DNA of 64,000 nt from CALJFL01 sp964590005 (GTDB lineage Bacteria > Pseudomonadota > Gammaproteobacteria > Pseudomonadales > Halieaceae), in NCBI GenBank assembly GCA_964590005.1, contig CAZPVJ010000186.1, forward strand, positions 16,050 to 80,049. Reading direction: 5' to 3'. A program made the translations under genes and the position numbers. The notes under the pieces were generated by a model. The model did not search any database. It was not told where the DNA came from and worked only from the letters and a program-made list of their open reading frames with translations. Below are positions 53,280 through 61,660 of the stretch, piece after piece. Position 1 is the stretch's first letter, and every line of letters begins with the position of its first letter.

Positions 53280-53309
53280 CTGAAAACACATCCCGCCATG
53301 TATTTTCAG
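53280..53309. terminator. Long hairpin between convergent nudJ and VOC gene
   Basis: Arms CTGAAAACACAT and ATGTATTTTCAG pair over 12 bp with one mismatch around the loop CCCGCC. It overlaps the VOC stop codon and follows nudJ by 28 bp. Each arm contributes a short A or T run, suiting bidirectional termination. Confidence 0.6.
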
Positions 53310-53677
53310 GTGTCCGGTTCGTGACAAACCACTTCAATATTGTGACCGTCGGGGCCAATCACGAACGCCGCGTAATAGTTTGAGTGATATTGCGGTCGAA
53401 GCCCGGGTTCGCCATTGTCTTGTGCTCCCGCCTTGATTGCAGCCCAATAGAAGCGTTCAACCTGCTCGCGATTTTTTGCCCGGAAGGCCAGGTGCAGGTG
53501 CGTCGCGGCCTCTTCGACTCGTCGGATACACAGGGACGCATCACTTTCCGGACACCAGATCTCAATGCCTTGCGACCCCTCAGAAGCGATAGTGACGCCA
53601 AGCGGCTCCAGAGCCTTGAGGAAAAAGTCCTTGCTGGCTGCATAGTCACTGACTCCAAACACAACGTGATCAAACAT
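53306..53677 (-). CDS. VOC family (glyoxalase-like) protein
   Basis: 123 residues from ATG 53677, the start of the family-like MFDHVVFGVSDYAASKDFFLKAL; the longer open frame adds unrelated sequence. It has two beta-alpha-beta-beta-beta units with putative metal ligands in FDHV, HLHLAFRA and NIEVVCHE. VOC proteins include glyoxalases, dioxygenases and resistance proteins; the reaction here is not predictable. It is convergent with nudJ. Confidence 0.8.
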   Translation of the reverse strand: MFDHVVFGVSDYAASKDFFLKALEPLGVTIASEGSQGIEIWCPESDASLCIRRVEEAATHLHLAFRAKNREQVERFYWAAIKAGAQDNGEPGLRPQYHSNYYAAFVIGPDGHNIEVVCHEPDT

Positions 53678-53925
53678 GGCCTTCGTGAATCTCCTGCATT
53701 GCAAAATTATCGCTGCCGCATCCAGGTGCATCGCTGCCTTCTGCCTAGTTTGTCTTACCCATTTATCGCTTTGGCAGTGTAGCCTACCACCCCACGCCAC
53801 GCGTTTCTCTCCAGGACAAAAAGCTGGCAACTCTATAACTCCCCGGCCCAAAAAACGCCAGGGGACAATGTGTAAGAGACGCGGTACTCAGTGTAGGATG
53901 TCGCCAATCAACAGTAATCGGAAGC

Positions 53926-55116
53926 TTGACCGTTAAACAATTACTCTCAGCCGGACTGGTTTTTTTACTTGCTCCTGCAGTAGCGCTGGCCAATTCATTT
54001 ACCGACGCCTACGACGGTAAATTCGATATGTCGGAATACCTGGCAGAAAATGCTTTCGGGTTCTTGCCTGTGCCTATCATTATTTCTGAACCAGCGGTGG
54101 ACCAGGGGCTCGGCCTGGCCGGTCTGCTTTTTCATGAGGACGAACAAGCCGCGGCAAAGCGTAAAAGAGTCATGGCCGAGTCCGATAACCCCGGTCAGCA
54201 TCTTCTGCCGCCGAGCGTATCGGTGTTGTTTGGCGCCTACACCGGCAATGATTCCTACCTTGTGGGTGGCGGGCATTTTGGCTTCTACCGTGAGGGCCGC
54301 CTTCGTTACAACGGCGCCCTGGGTTATGGAGATATCAAGCTGGATTACTATGGTATTGGTGACTTTCAGTCCCGAGAGCCCTTTTCTCTTGAAACAACAT
54401 CCCTTTTCGTTACCAATACGCTCAAGTTCCGCCTCGGTGAATCATCCCTTTACCTGGGTCCTACCCAGACCTTCATTGACGCTGAACTGTCCCCTGCCAA
54501 TCCGGGAGCCTGGTTTCCACCCGAAACACCACCGGAGATCATTGAAAAACTGACCGACCTGCTCTCGTCGGATATCACCACCTCTGGTGCAGGTTTCGAA
54601 ATTGAACTGGACCTGCGCGATAATATATTCACACCAACCCAAGGCCAGGTTTACTCACTGGAGTTTCTAGCCCATCGCGACGAGATAGGCAGCGACATAG
54701 ATTACGACAGCTGGAAGTTTGAGGGGCTCAACTATTTTCCGTTGAGTGAGCGTTGGCGCGCAGGGGTTCGTCTGGGTGCAGAAGTTGTGGATAGTGGCGA
54801 TATCCTGCCGCCCTTCGCCGTACCGGGGCTGGATCTTCGCGGTATTCCAGCCGCCAGGTACCAGGGAGAAAAAGTAGCACTGGTTGAAGGAGAAGTGACA
54901 TGGCAGTTTACTTCGCGCTGGTCCCTACTGGGCTTCGCCGGCGCGGGCTGGGCAGACAATTCCGGCAGTGACTTGTTTGATTCTTCTAGCCGCGTAACGC
55001 GCGGTGCTGGGTTCCGCTACAACATCGCCCGCCAATATGGCATGCATGTAGGACTGGACGTCGCCAGGGGGCCAGAGGACACCGTATGGTATGTGCAGGT
55101 CGGCTCGGCCTGGTAG
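53926..55116 (+). CDS. BamA/TamA-type (Omp85) outer-membrane beta-barrel protein
   Basis: 396 residues with a signal peptide (cleavage near residue 22, ALA-NS) and a 16-strand-like barrel but no POTRA repeats. The N-terminal part has FLPVPIIISEPAVDQGLGLAGLLF, then RLRYNGALGYGDIKLDYYGIGDFQS, ELDLRDNIFTPTQGQVYSLEF and a late GLDLRGIPAARYQGEK strand resembling the conserved (V/I)RG(Y/F) loop of Omp85 proteins. It ends in aromatic Trp (VGSAW). The start is TTG at 53926 with only a weak GGA nearby; the signal peptide supports it. It may be involved in lipid or protein handling at the outer membrane; the function is unknown. Confidence 0.75.
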   Translation: MTVKQLLSAGLVFLLAPAVALANSFTDAYDGKFDMSEYLAENAFGFLPVPIIISEPAVDQGLGLAGLLFHEDEQAAAKRKRVMAESDNPGQHLLPPSVSVLFGAYTGNDSYLVGGGHFGFYREGRLRYNGALGYGDIKLDYYGIGDFQSREPFSLETTSLFVTNTLKFRLGESSLYLGPTQTFIDAELSPANPGAWFPPETPPEIIEKLTDLLSSDITTSGAGFEIELDLRDNIFTPTQGQVYSLEFLAHRDEIGSDIDYDSWKFEGLNYFPLSERWRAGVRLGAEVVDSGDILPPFAVPGLDLRGIPAARYQGEKVALVEGEVTWQFTSRWSLLGFAGAGWADNSGSDLFDSSSRVTRGAGFRYNIARQYGMHVGLDVARGPEDTVWYVQVGSAW

Positions 55117-55118
55117 CA

Positions 55119-55505
55119 CTACCTACCGAACAATGCCTGGGATTTTTCGAGGTATGCTGGCGTCTGGTCCAGAACTGTGGGTGTATCAAAATCTTCCGAG
55201 GCCTTGTGAACCTGCTCAAGAGTTTCCTTTAGAGACTGTAAGTCCTCGCCAATTTTGGCCAGCGCGTTCTCCGCTGTATAGGTAAGTTGATGCAGCTTGG
55301 CATGCTCTTCGGGTATTACAGCGCCATCTTGCACCAAAGCGGCTATGAGCCTGTTTACCTCAGCGAGATTGTCAAACGCTATTTCCAGCGTTTCAGCGGG
55401 CTTTCCCTCGAAGTGCTCGGGGCGATCCTCGGCCGCTAGTGGATTGGAAAAGATTGCCATCAAGGCTATTGCATTGAGCACTACTATGGTTGTCGTTCGA
55501 TTCAT
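55119..55505 (-). CDS. Exported small helical hypothetical protein
   Basis: 128 residues with a signal peptide (cleavage AAEDRP near residue 25) followed by a helical domain with EGKPAETLEIAFDNLAEVNRLIAALV and a leucine-rich LQSLKETLEQVH helix. It resembles the DUF6746 group from memory, but that is not certain. No catalytic motif is seen. It is convergent with the BamA-like gene, with a gap of two bases. Confidence 0.65.
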   Translation of the reverse strand: MNRTTTIVVLNAIALMAIFSNPLAAEDRPEHFEGKPAETLEIAFDNLAEVNRLIAALVQDGAVIPEEHAKLHQLTYTAENALAKIGEDLQSLKETLEQVHKASEDFDTPTVLDQTPAYLEKSQALFGR

Positions 55506-55637
55506 GGTGAACCCAGTGACTCCTGTTTAATCGTGGTTGAAATGGCAAGGTATAGCGGAATTTGATGGTCAAATAAATTGGCAGAGCGCGTTACATGATA
55601 GCGATTCCCTGTGCCGCGCAACACAAGAGCGCCCTGC

Positions 55638-56402
55638 TCAGCCGGCAGTCATTCCGCCGTCGACCATGTACACAGCCCCCGTCAGGTAGGACGCCTCGTC
55701 AGAGGCGAGAAAACAGAGCATACCAGCCACATCCTGCGCTTGACCGTACCGCCCGAGGGGGATTCCTTCTGCAAGCTGGTCATGAGCGACCTGCCCCTCG
55801 CCGGGCATCAGCCCTTCTTCGAGCGACCGCATCATGCGCGACTCAAGGGGTGCTGGATTGACCGTGTTCACTCTTATGTTCATGGGGGCGCCTTCTTGCG
55901 CTGCCGCCCGCATAAGACCGATCACAGCGTGCTTGCTGGTATTGTAGGGCGCAATGCCCGGTGAGCCGGAAACACCGGCGATTGATGACAAGATAATGGC
56001 CGAGCCTCCCCCTCGCCGTTCGAGGGCTGGCATCGCGTATTTGAGCCCTAGCCAGGGGCCGCGAACATTTACCGCAATCACCGCGTCGAAGTCTTCGACA
56101 CGCTGCTCAGTAATGGGGGCCACCTTACCCTCGATGCCTGCATTCGCTATAAAAATATCAAGGCCGCCAAAGGCCTCCTCGGTCGCCGCTACCATGCGCT
56201 CGTTGTCTTTTGGCTGTGTGACATCACAAACGCAAGTAGACGCAGCGTCACCAAACTCCGCTGCCGCACGTGAAAGTGCATCTTGCTCCAGGTCGGCCAG
56301 TACGACCCTGGCTCCCTCGGCAACAAATTTACGCGCTGTTGCAACACCGACCTCACCTGCCCCACCCGTTACCAGGGCTACCTTTCCATTAAGTCTACCC
56401 AT
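55638..56402 (-). CDS. Short-chain dehydrogenase/reductase (SDR)
   Basis: A NAD(P)-dependent oxidoreductase of 254 residues. The cofactor motif is TGGAGEVGVATA, followed by LADLEQDA (Asp favouring NAD), NAGIEG, the catalytic SSIAGVSGSPGIAPYNTSKHAVIG with Ser, Tyr and Lys, and VNTVNPAPLES. It ends YLTGAVYMVDGGMTAG, as in classical SDRs. The start was set at ATG 56402, behind GGAGAG, over ATG 56414. The substrate is unknown. A VOC gene follows upstream on the same strand. Confidence 0.88.
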   Translation of the reverse strand: MGRLNGKVALVTGGAGEVGVATARKFVAEGARVVLADLEQDALSRAAAEFGDAASTCVCDVTQPKDNERMVAATEEAFGGLDIFIANAGIEGKVAPITEQRVEDFDAVIAVNVRGPWLGLKYAMPALERRGGGSAIILSSIAGVSGSPGIAPYNTSKHAVIGLMRAAAQEGAPMNIRVNTVNPAPLESRMMRSLEEGLMPGEGQVAHDQLAEGIPLGRYGQAQDVAGMLCFLASDEASYLTGAVYMVDGGMTAG

Positions 56403-56478
56403 AAATCTCTCCATTACCGCCAGGCCAGGCTGCCGTTACGGTCGCGCGCTATTGAACTAAAGGTACTCGCCAATACGG

Positions 56479-56931
56479 TTAACGAGCTAATTGCGCCAGA
56501 TCCTCATTTTTAATCTCATATAACTCGATAATATTACCGCAGGGGTCTCGCCCGTAAATGGCCGAGGCGTCATCCCCAAAGTGCACCACATCGCCGACAA
56601 ACTCCATCCCGTGAGCGCTCAGGCGGTCGTACTCAGCCTGGATATCATCAACTTGCAGCGCAAAATGCGGGTAGCCATAATCACAGGGCCTCGAACGCAG
56701 ATCCTCGGGTTCAGGCTGGCTATATTGCCAAAGCTCGACAAAGGCATTGGGGGCCTTCAGCATCGCCATTTTAGCCTTGATCCCAGTTAGCCCGATCGCC
56801 CGCTCAGCATGGGTATCATTGCTGAATTCACCCTGCTGCACCGCTTCGAAGCCAAGCGCTTCAGTGTAGAAGGTCAATGCTTTATCGAAGTCATTAACGC
56901 CAATTGCTACGTGGTGTAAGCCTACTATCAC
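56479..56931 (-). CDS. VOC family protein
   Basis: 150 residues: MIVGLHHVAIGVNDFDKALTFYTEALGFE at the start, ALQVDDIQAEYDRLSAHGMEF and DPCGNIIELYEI at the end, giving the paired metal-binding His and Glu of the vicinal oxygen chelate fold. It could be a methylmalonyl-CoA epimerase-like, glyoxalase I-like or ring-cleavage enzyme. It lies 76 bp upstream of the SDR gene on the same strand, so the two may form an operon. Confidence 0.82.
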   Translation of the reverse strand: MIVGLHHVAIGVNDFDKALTFYTEALGFEAVQQGEFSNDTHAERAIGLTGIKAKMAMLKAPNAFVELWQYSQPEPEDLRSRPCDYGYPHFALQVDDIQAEYDRLSAHGMEFVGDVVHFGDDASAIYGRDPCGNIIELYEIKNEDLAQLAR

Positions 56932-57299
56932 ACTACTCTCCCTGACTTTGGCCTGATAATCGCCGTAAAAGCGGCTTCAAATTGCCGCAATGGTGCCGCT
57001 GCAACTCCGTGATAAGGATAGACCCATGCCCATCAATAAGCGAAACACAGAGAAGTACTGGTCAGCGCTGTCCTGGTAACTTCTTGAATAAAGCATCGAG
57101 CCAGATGTAAAGGTCGAGCTAAATCCACCGGATAGTTATTCAGTGTGGAGATAAAGCGGGCTCCAGTCACTTCTCACTCTGCAAAGAATGACATTAGACC
57201 AATGCTGGCAATAGCTAAACCGTGTGAATCCATGTAGATTTGTGCTCATCTGCACCGTCAATGGCTAACATATAAGGATAATCTGGCCGCAGGTTCTGC
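56932..57299. other. Intergenic region VOC / TPR protein
   Basis: 368 bp. There is a 17-codon open frame at 57026-57079 with a good Shine-Dalgarno (AAGGA) that ends in TAA, and a further open run in the same frame after the stop. It might be the start of a broken gene or a leader peptide; nothing else was recognised. No terminator or palindrome stands out. Confidence 0.4.
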
Positions 57300-58766
57300 A
57301 TGATTAAGCTCTTGAAAGGACTACGTCACCGCAAAGTATGGCTGTTTGCTGGCACCTACCTGGCTATAGCCTGGGTGCTGTTGGAGGTTGCCGCTACTCT
57401 GGAGTCTACGCTTGAGCTCCCAAACTGGGTAGACCAGACTGTTTTGGTGTTGTTAGCGCTGGGATTTCCAATAGCGCTACTTATGACATGGACCCTGGAA
57501 AGTCATTCTGAGCGAGAAGCTCAAAACCAAGCAGAGTCTTCAGCTGCTAAGCCTGTCGATTCGAGCGGTCCTCCCTCCCTTGCTGTGATGCCCTTTGAAA
57601 ACCTATCAGACAGTGCTGAGAGAGATTATTTTGCCGACGGCATGACGGAAGACTTGATAACCGCGTTGTCGAGGTTTCCCTGGCTGTTCGTAATCTCCAG
57701 AGGTACTTGTTTCTCTTACAAAGGGCTGTCTGCAAGAGCAAGTCAAGTGGCAGCGGAACTGGGTGTCAGCTACATCATCGAAGGACGCGTGCGAATGACG
57801 TCTTCTCGACTACGTATCACGGTTCAGCTGGTTGACGCTGTCAATGACCGCCACATTTGGGCAGAAAACTACGATCGTGACACCGGAGATTTATTCGAAC
57901 TCCAGGACGAGATCAGCCAAGCGATCACCGGAGTATTAATACCGGCATTAAGTGCTGCCGAACGAGAGCGCTATCAGCGCGTCAATCACCCCACTCTTGA
58001 CGCCTGGTCAAGTTATCAGCAGGCCTTGATGCACTACTACCGCCCTTACAGTAATGAAAATCATGCGCAAAGCAGAGAGCTACTTGATCAATCTATTCAG
58101 CTCGATCCCAACTTCGCCGACGCGCATGCAATGATCGCCATGATGGGTGTCTATTCCATTGTTTCAGGTCAAACAAGCTATACGAGCTCTCGATCTGAGA
58201 TTCTCTCTGAAGCGAGAACCGCGGCTGAGCAGGCGGTTCAACTGGATGATAGAAACGCGCTGGCGCACGTCGCTCTTGGGAGAGTACACCAGTTGCTTGG
58301 GCAGCATCGCGTTGCAATTTCCGAAGGCAGGAAGGCCATCGAGCTTAACCCGAACCTGGCGATCGCTCACCACGAGCTCGGCTTTATTTTGTACATATCA
58401 GGTCAGCTGGAGAATAGCATTGACTGCTTTGATAAGGCCATAAAGCTCAGCCCGAATGACCCTTCGCGCTGGAACTTCTTCCTCCTGAAAGGGCTCTCTT
58501 TACTGTGTATTTCCGAGTTTGAACGCGCGATTGACAGCTTTGAGGAGTCCTCGCAGTTAAGGCCAACTGCATTCTGGCCGTTCATCGGGCTGGCATCAGC
58601 TTACGCCGCGCAAGATAAGATGGAACGCGCTGTGGCGGCAAGAGAGGCAGCACTAACACGCAACCCCGAGTGGAGCCAGGCCAAGATGAAGGGTCTGGTG
58701 GGCGACGTGCCGCACTTACAGCCCTTACTCAACTACTCTGGCGAAGCGGGTTTCCCTGAGAACTAG
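57300..58766 (+). CDS. Membrane-anchored TolB-like/TPR protein without output domain
   Basis: 488 residues. Two N-terminal membrane helices (about 12-32 and 45-62) are followed by a TolB N-like region starting PPSLAVMPFENLSD, with YFADGMTEDLITALSRFPWLFVISRGT and AAELGVSYIIEGRVR. A TPR array follows (about 220-470). In many bacteria this module is fused to a guanylate/adenylate cyclase or CadC-like DNA-binding domain, but none is present here. The start ATG 57300 has AGG about seven bases upstream. It may act as a scaffold or sensor; the function is unknown. It has no obvious operon partner. Confidence 0.75.
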   Translation: MIKLLKGLRHRKVWLFAGTYLAIAWVLLEVAATLESTLELPNWVDQTVLVLLALGFPIALLMTWTLESHSEREAQNQAESSAAKPVDSSGPPSLAVMPFENLSDSAERDYFADGMTEDLITALSRFPWLFVISRGTCFSYKGLSARASQVAAELGVSYIIEGRVRMTSSRLRITVQLVDAVNDRHIWAENYDRDTGDLFELQDEISQAITGVLIPALSAAERERYQRVNHPTLDAWSSYQQALMHYYRPYSNENHAQSRELLDQSIQLDPNFADAHAMIAMMGVYSIVSGQTSYTSSRSEILSEARTAAEQAVQLDDRNALAHVALGRVHQLLGQHRVAISEGRKAIELNPNLAIAHHELGFILYISGQLENSIDCFDKAIKLSPNDPSRWNFFLLKGLSLLCISEFERAIDSFEESSQLRPTAFWPFIGLASAYAAQDKMERAVAAREAALTRNPEWSQAKMKGLVGDVPHLQPLLNYSGEAGFPEN

Positions 58767-58800
58767 TTGTGCCTCGCGTGGCACGCTCAATCAAGCCAAA

Positions 58801-59013
58801 TCAGCCGCGTTCTTTTTTGATAAAAACCTCACCACGACCGGTCTTGGGTTCACAGCGGTAACCACGATCTCCGTTTCTCAGTGTAGTGGGCATACAGCTA
58901 TTGTATTCACCGCTGGCGCGTAGCGCCTCGAGCTGTTCATCGACTTGAGATTCGGTGGTGCTGCATGCAGTCGTGATCGCCGCAGCGGCAATTAGTGTGA
59001 TAATACTTTTCAT
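58801..59013 (-). CDS. Small lipoprotein
   Basis: 70 residues with a lipobox ITTACS (Cys17). The mature part has QLEALRASGEYNSCMPTTLRNGDRGYRCEPKTGRGEVFIKKERG, with two further cysteines (at about 40 and 54) able to form a disulfide. No family is recognised. It is convergent with the TPR gene 34 bp away. Confidence 0.6.
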   Translation of the reverse strand: MKSIITLIAAAAITTACSTTESQVDEQLEALRASGEYNSCMPTTLRNGDRGYRCEPKTGRGEVFIKKERG

Positions 59014-59375
59014 GCGGTAACTCCTCGCCTGATGGTGTAAAGATAGCCCACATTACCCAGTGTTTTCATCACCCGTGTATTTCAGAACTGTGATCGTTGT
59101 TATTGAACACGCTTGGTGAGGGAGGGTCGAAGCTCTAAGAGACGTCCAACATAGCACACCTCAACGCTCGCAAAATAGGCGAAGCCGGACTGATTGGGCG
59201 CACGTTCGGGTCTGAGGTTGGAAATGAGCCACTTTCAACTTTCAGCTGTGATTCATAGTCCTGATCTGGACGGCGATTTCCAGGTTCTCATGCCCCAAAA
59301 AAGCAGATGCTGAGAACAAAAGCTCCATACACAAAAAAGGGCCCCGTGGGGCCCTGGAATATTCGCTGCCAAGAC
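59014..59375. other. Intergenic region before MBL gene
   Basis: 362 bp. Apart from the terminator at 59333-59355 no gene, palindrome or promoter pair could be supported. Confidence 0.4.
59333..59355 (-). terminator. Rho-independent terminator of the MBL gene
   Basis: AGGGCCCC-GT-GGGGCCCT (59338-59355) is a perfect 8-bp GC-rich stem followed on the minus strand by six T (59332-59337 region). It is placed 20 bp after the MBL gene stop at 59376. Confidence 0.85.
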
Positions 59376-60821
59376 TTACTTATTACGCTCTTCCAAAGCC
59401 TTGCGGTTTCTTTGGGTGTACTCCCAGTGACCGCCCATACTGCGGCGTAGGTTCTCTGGAAGGGCCTCGACTGGGGCGACGATAGGACCATCTGCCGGCC
59501 ATTCTTCCAGGAGTTGAGGCGTATAGCCCTTTGGATAGTACTTCTTGGGGTCGATCTGCTGCTCACGCACAAAAGGTTCCTGAATCGCGCTGCGATCATG
59601 GGGCGGCATGGGTACGATCAGTTGGCCATTAGTAAAGTCCTGCTGTGGCGCCCGCTGGTTTGGGAAGTCAGGCAGTATGCCTTCACGCACCCAAATCTGG
59701 TCGGTGGTCACATTCACCACAATACCGTCAGGTGCACCGAAGTGATAAGGGCCATCCCAGTGATGGCGCACTTCCGCAACAGTCTCCTCGTTCAGCCAGG
59801 GGTCGAATGTCATGTGGGTAGTCATGAACATACGCGGCTTGATCTTGCTTGCCAGGTAGCCAGCAGCGTATCCGGGTGTGTGATGGGTGTCGATTGTATA
59901 TCTTGCCAGGAATGGCGGCACACCCTGCACGCCGGAGTTTATCTCCACCACCTCCTGCTGCAATTCAGTCACATAGATATCGCAGCCCTCGGCGTACTTG
60001 ATGTCCAATTCGCTGGGACGACCGTCACCTGTCCATACAAAGCACAAAGACTCATCGTCACTGATCTGCCAGTCCAAACGATAGGCAGAGGCGCCATCTT
60101 TAGCGTGAGAGCGCTGCCAGTGAATAACTTTTACGTTGTTCTTTTCATAGACTGTTCCACCGTTGTCGCGAAAATCGAATTCCTCGACCTGAATATCCCA
60201 CCCCTTCCCTACGGGAAAAACGCTAAAAGCGTCGCGGTGCCAGGCTGTCATTTGCCTCATGCCCTCTACCATGGCCTTGGTGCCATATTCTGGCGTACGG
60301 CCAGAAGGCCCGTGCACGGTAATCGGTTTATGCCAACCGCCTGACCAGGTTCCAAACATCCATACGTAGGGCAGCGAACCATAGTGGTCCACGTGCAAGT
60401 GGGTAATGAAAATGTTGTTCATCTGATTCAGAGCTACCCGGGCGGACGTGTAGTTGGCAACTGAACCTTCGCCGATGTCGAAGATGAAGTTATCTCCGTT
60501 GCCCAGTTCCACATAGATGGAGGTATTCATCTGCCCTGGACGAATGGTCGGTGACGTACCCATGAATGTGATACGCATCTCGTGAGGTTGCACTTCTTCG
60601 GTGCCAGGGAACCAGTTAGCTGCACTGGTAAGCCAGGGATGTGGACTGATACCCTCAAACAGCAGGCCTTCCTTCCAGCGACCCATGGGAACGCCCCCGG
60701 ACAGAGCCCTCTTTATGGCCTCTGGTGAGGATGGTTCCTGTGCCGCCGGTGGTGACGCAAGTGCCTGCATTGATGCGGCAAGGAAGGCACCCGCCAGCAG
60801 TGTAGTAAGTTTTCGCATCAT
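59376..60821 (-). CDS. Exported MBL-fold metallo-hydrolase
   Basis: 481 residues from ATG 60821 (GGA just upstream); the open frame extends to 61034 but the signal peptide MMRKLTTLLAGAFLAASMQALA sets the start. The MBL core has FIFDIGEGSVANY, metal site ITHLHVDHYGSLPYVW, VIHWQRSHAKDGAS, LCFVWTGDGRPSE and the late HHTPGYAAGYLA and MTTHMTFDP. It resembles proteins annotated GntH-like (guanitoxin cluster MBL hydrolases), but no guanitoxin genes are near. The substrate is unknown. It lies 35 bp after the DUF3299 gene on the same strand, and is terminated at 59333-59355. Confidence 0.8.
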   Translation of the reverse strand: MMRKLTTLLAGAFLAASMQALASPPAAQEPSSPEAIKRALSGGVPMGRWKEGLLFEGISPHPWLTSAANWFPGTEEVQPHEMRITFMGTSPTIRPGQMNTSIYVELGNGDNFIFDIGEGSVANYTSARVALNQMNNIFITHLHVDHYGSLPYVWMFGTWSGGWHKPITVHGPSGRTPEYGTKAMVEGMRQMTAWHRDAFSVFPVGKGWDIQVEEFDFRDNGGTVYEKNNVKVIHWQRSHAKDGASAYRLDWQISDDESLCFVWTGDGRPSELDIKYAEGCDIYVTELQQEVVEINSGVQGVPPFLARYTIDTHHTPGYAAGYLASKIKPRMFMTTHMTFDPWLNEETVAEVRHHWDGPYHFGAPDGIVVNVTTDQIWVREGILPDFPNQRAPQQDFTNGQLIVPMPPHDRSAIQEPFVREQQIDPKKYYPKGYTPQLLEEWPADGPIVAPVEALPENLRRSMGGHWEYTQRNRKALEERNK

Positions 60822-60855
60822 CGTATTCCTATCCTTAATAATTTGCTTGGGCAAG

Positions 60856-61353
60856 TCAGAATGTATATTCGGTGATAAAACCATCGGCAATCCGATAAGC
60901 TGCCGGGCCTTCCTCGGTGACAGTAGTGTCAATGGAAAGTGTTCCCACAACCCAAATTGGCCGGAGTGGGTTATCGACGACAGTCGGCTGCAACAGGGAA
61001 ACATAGACCCTTTGGTTTGCATCCAGGTGGGCATGCTGTTTAACGTGGTGAGGTAAAAACGGTGCCATCAAGAGGGCCTTGATTTTGTCATTATGGAACT
61101 CGGCTGTCTTGATATACCCAGGGAGGGCCACCATGACTCCGTCCAGGTCGGCCACTACAGCCTCGGGTGGCACTTCAAAAGCCGCCTCACTGTCGTGACC
61201 AGGCGGGATCAAGGGAGCTTCCCAATTACTCGGCACAAGGTCTTTCCATTCGAGCATTCGGTAATGGGCAGCGAAATCCTCTGATACGGCAGGAACAGCA
61301 GTTGCGCTGCAAATCCATAGTACGATCAAAGCTGTGAGCGAAGCGTGTCGCAT
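60856..61353 (-). CDS. Exported DUF3299-like protein
   Basis: About 165 residues from ATG 61353, the beginning of a signal peptide (HASLTALIVLWICSATAVPAVS). The mature part has YRMLEWKDLVP, VVADLDGVMVALPGYI, EFLLMAPFLPHHVKQ-like LLMAPFLPHHV and PLRPIWVVGTLSIDTT, the pattern of DUF3299 lipoproteins linked to metal or ABC export operons. An upstream frame extends to 61551 with other candidate starts (ATG 61398). The function is unknown. It is probably co-transcribed with the MBL gene. Confidence 0.65.
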   Translation of the reverse strand: MRHASLTALIVLWICSATAVPAVSEDFAAHYRMLEWKDLVPSNWEAPLIPPGHDSEAAFEVPPEAVVADLDGVMVALPGYIKTAEFHNDKIKALLMAPFLPHHVKQHAHLDANQRVYVSLLQPTVVDNPLRPIWVVGTLSIDTTVTEEGPAAYRIADGFITEYTF

Positions 61354-61660
61354 TAGCAAGTACGAATATCCTTGTTTACAACCACGCTTGCACTTCATAC
61401 GCGGCAAATACGCGAGACCGCTGATACCTGTCCAGCGACCACGTTGAGCACCCACTGGACTCCGCGCTAGTCTAGGCCAAAAGTTCGCTTGTAGGCAAAT
61501 GCGGTGACCTAGGTTGCCAGAGTGCGCGGAGCAAAATGCCCCCACTGTCACCTGGCCTAAGACAGTCTGGAAGCCTTTGATCCCTTATTGGATCGACTTG
61601 GTTTAGTATTGGCTATCCCGTTGTCAAAACACTCCAGTTGTATTCTAAAAGGCCAAACGC
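61354..61660. other. Divergent intergenic region DUF3299 / reductase
   Basis: 307 bp. TTGTCA (61621-61626) resembles a -35 box but the only reasonable -10 placement would leave almost no leader before ATG 61661, so no promoter is called. Nothing else was recognised. Confidence 0.4.

Noticed and set aside
57026..57079. 17-codon open frame with good Shine-Dalgarno
   Set aside because: Too short and without family similarity; it could be a leader peptide or remnant but cannot be supported as a gene.
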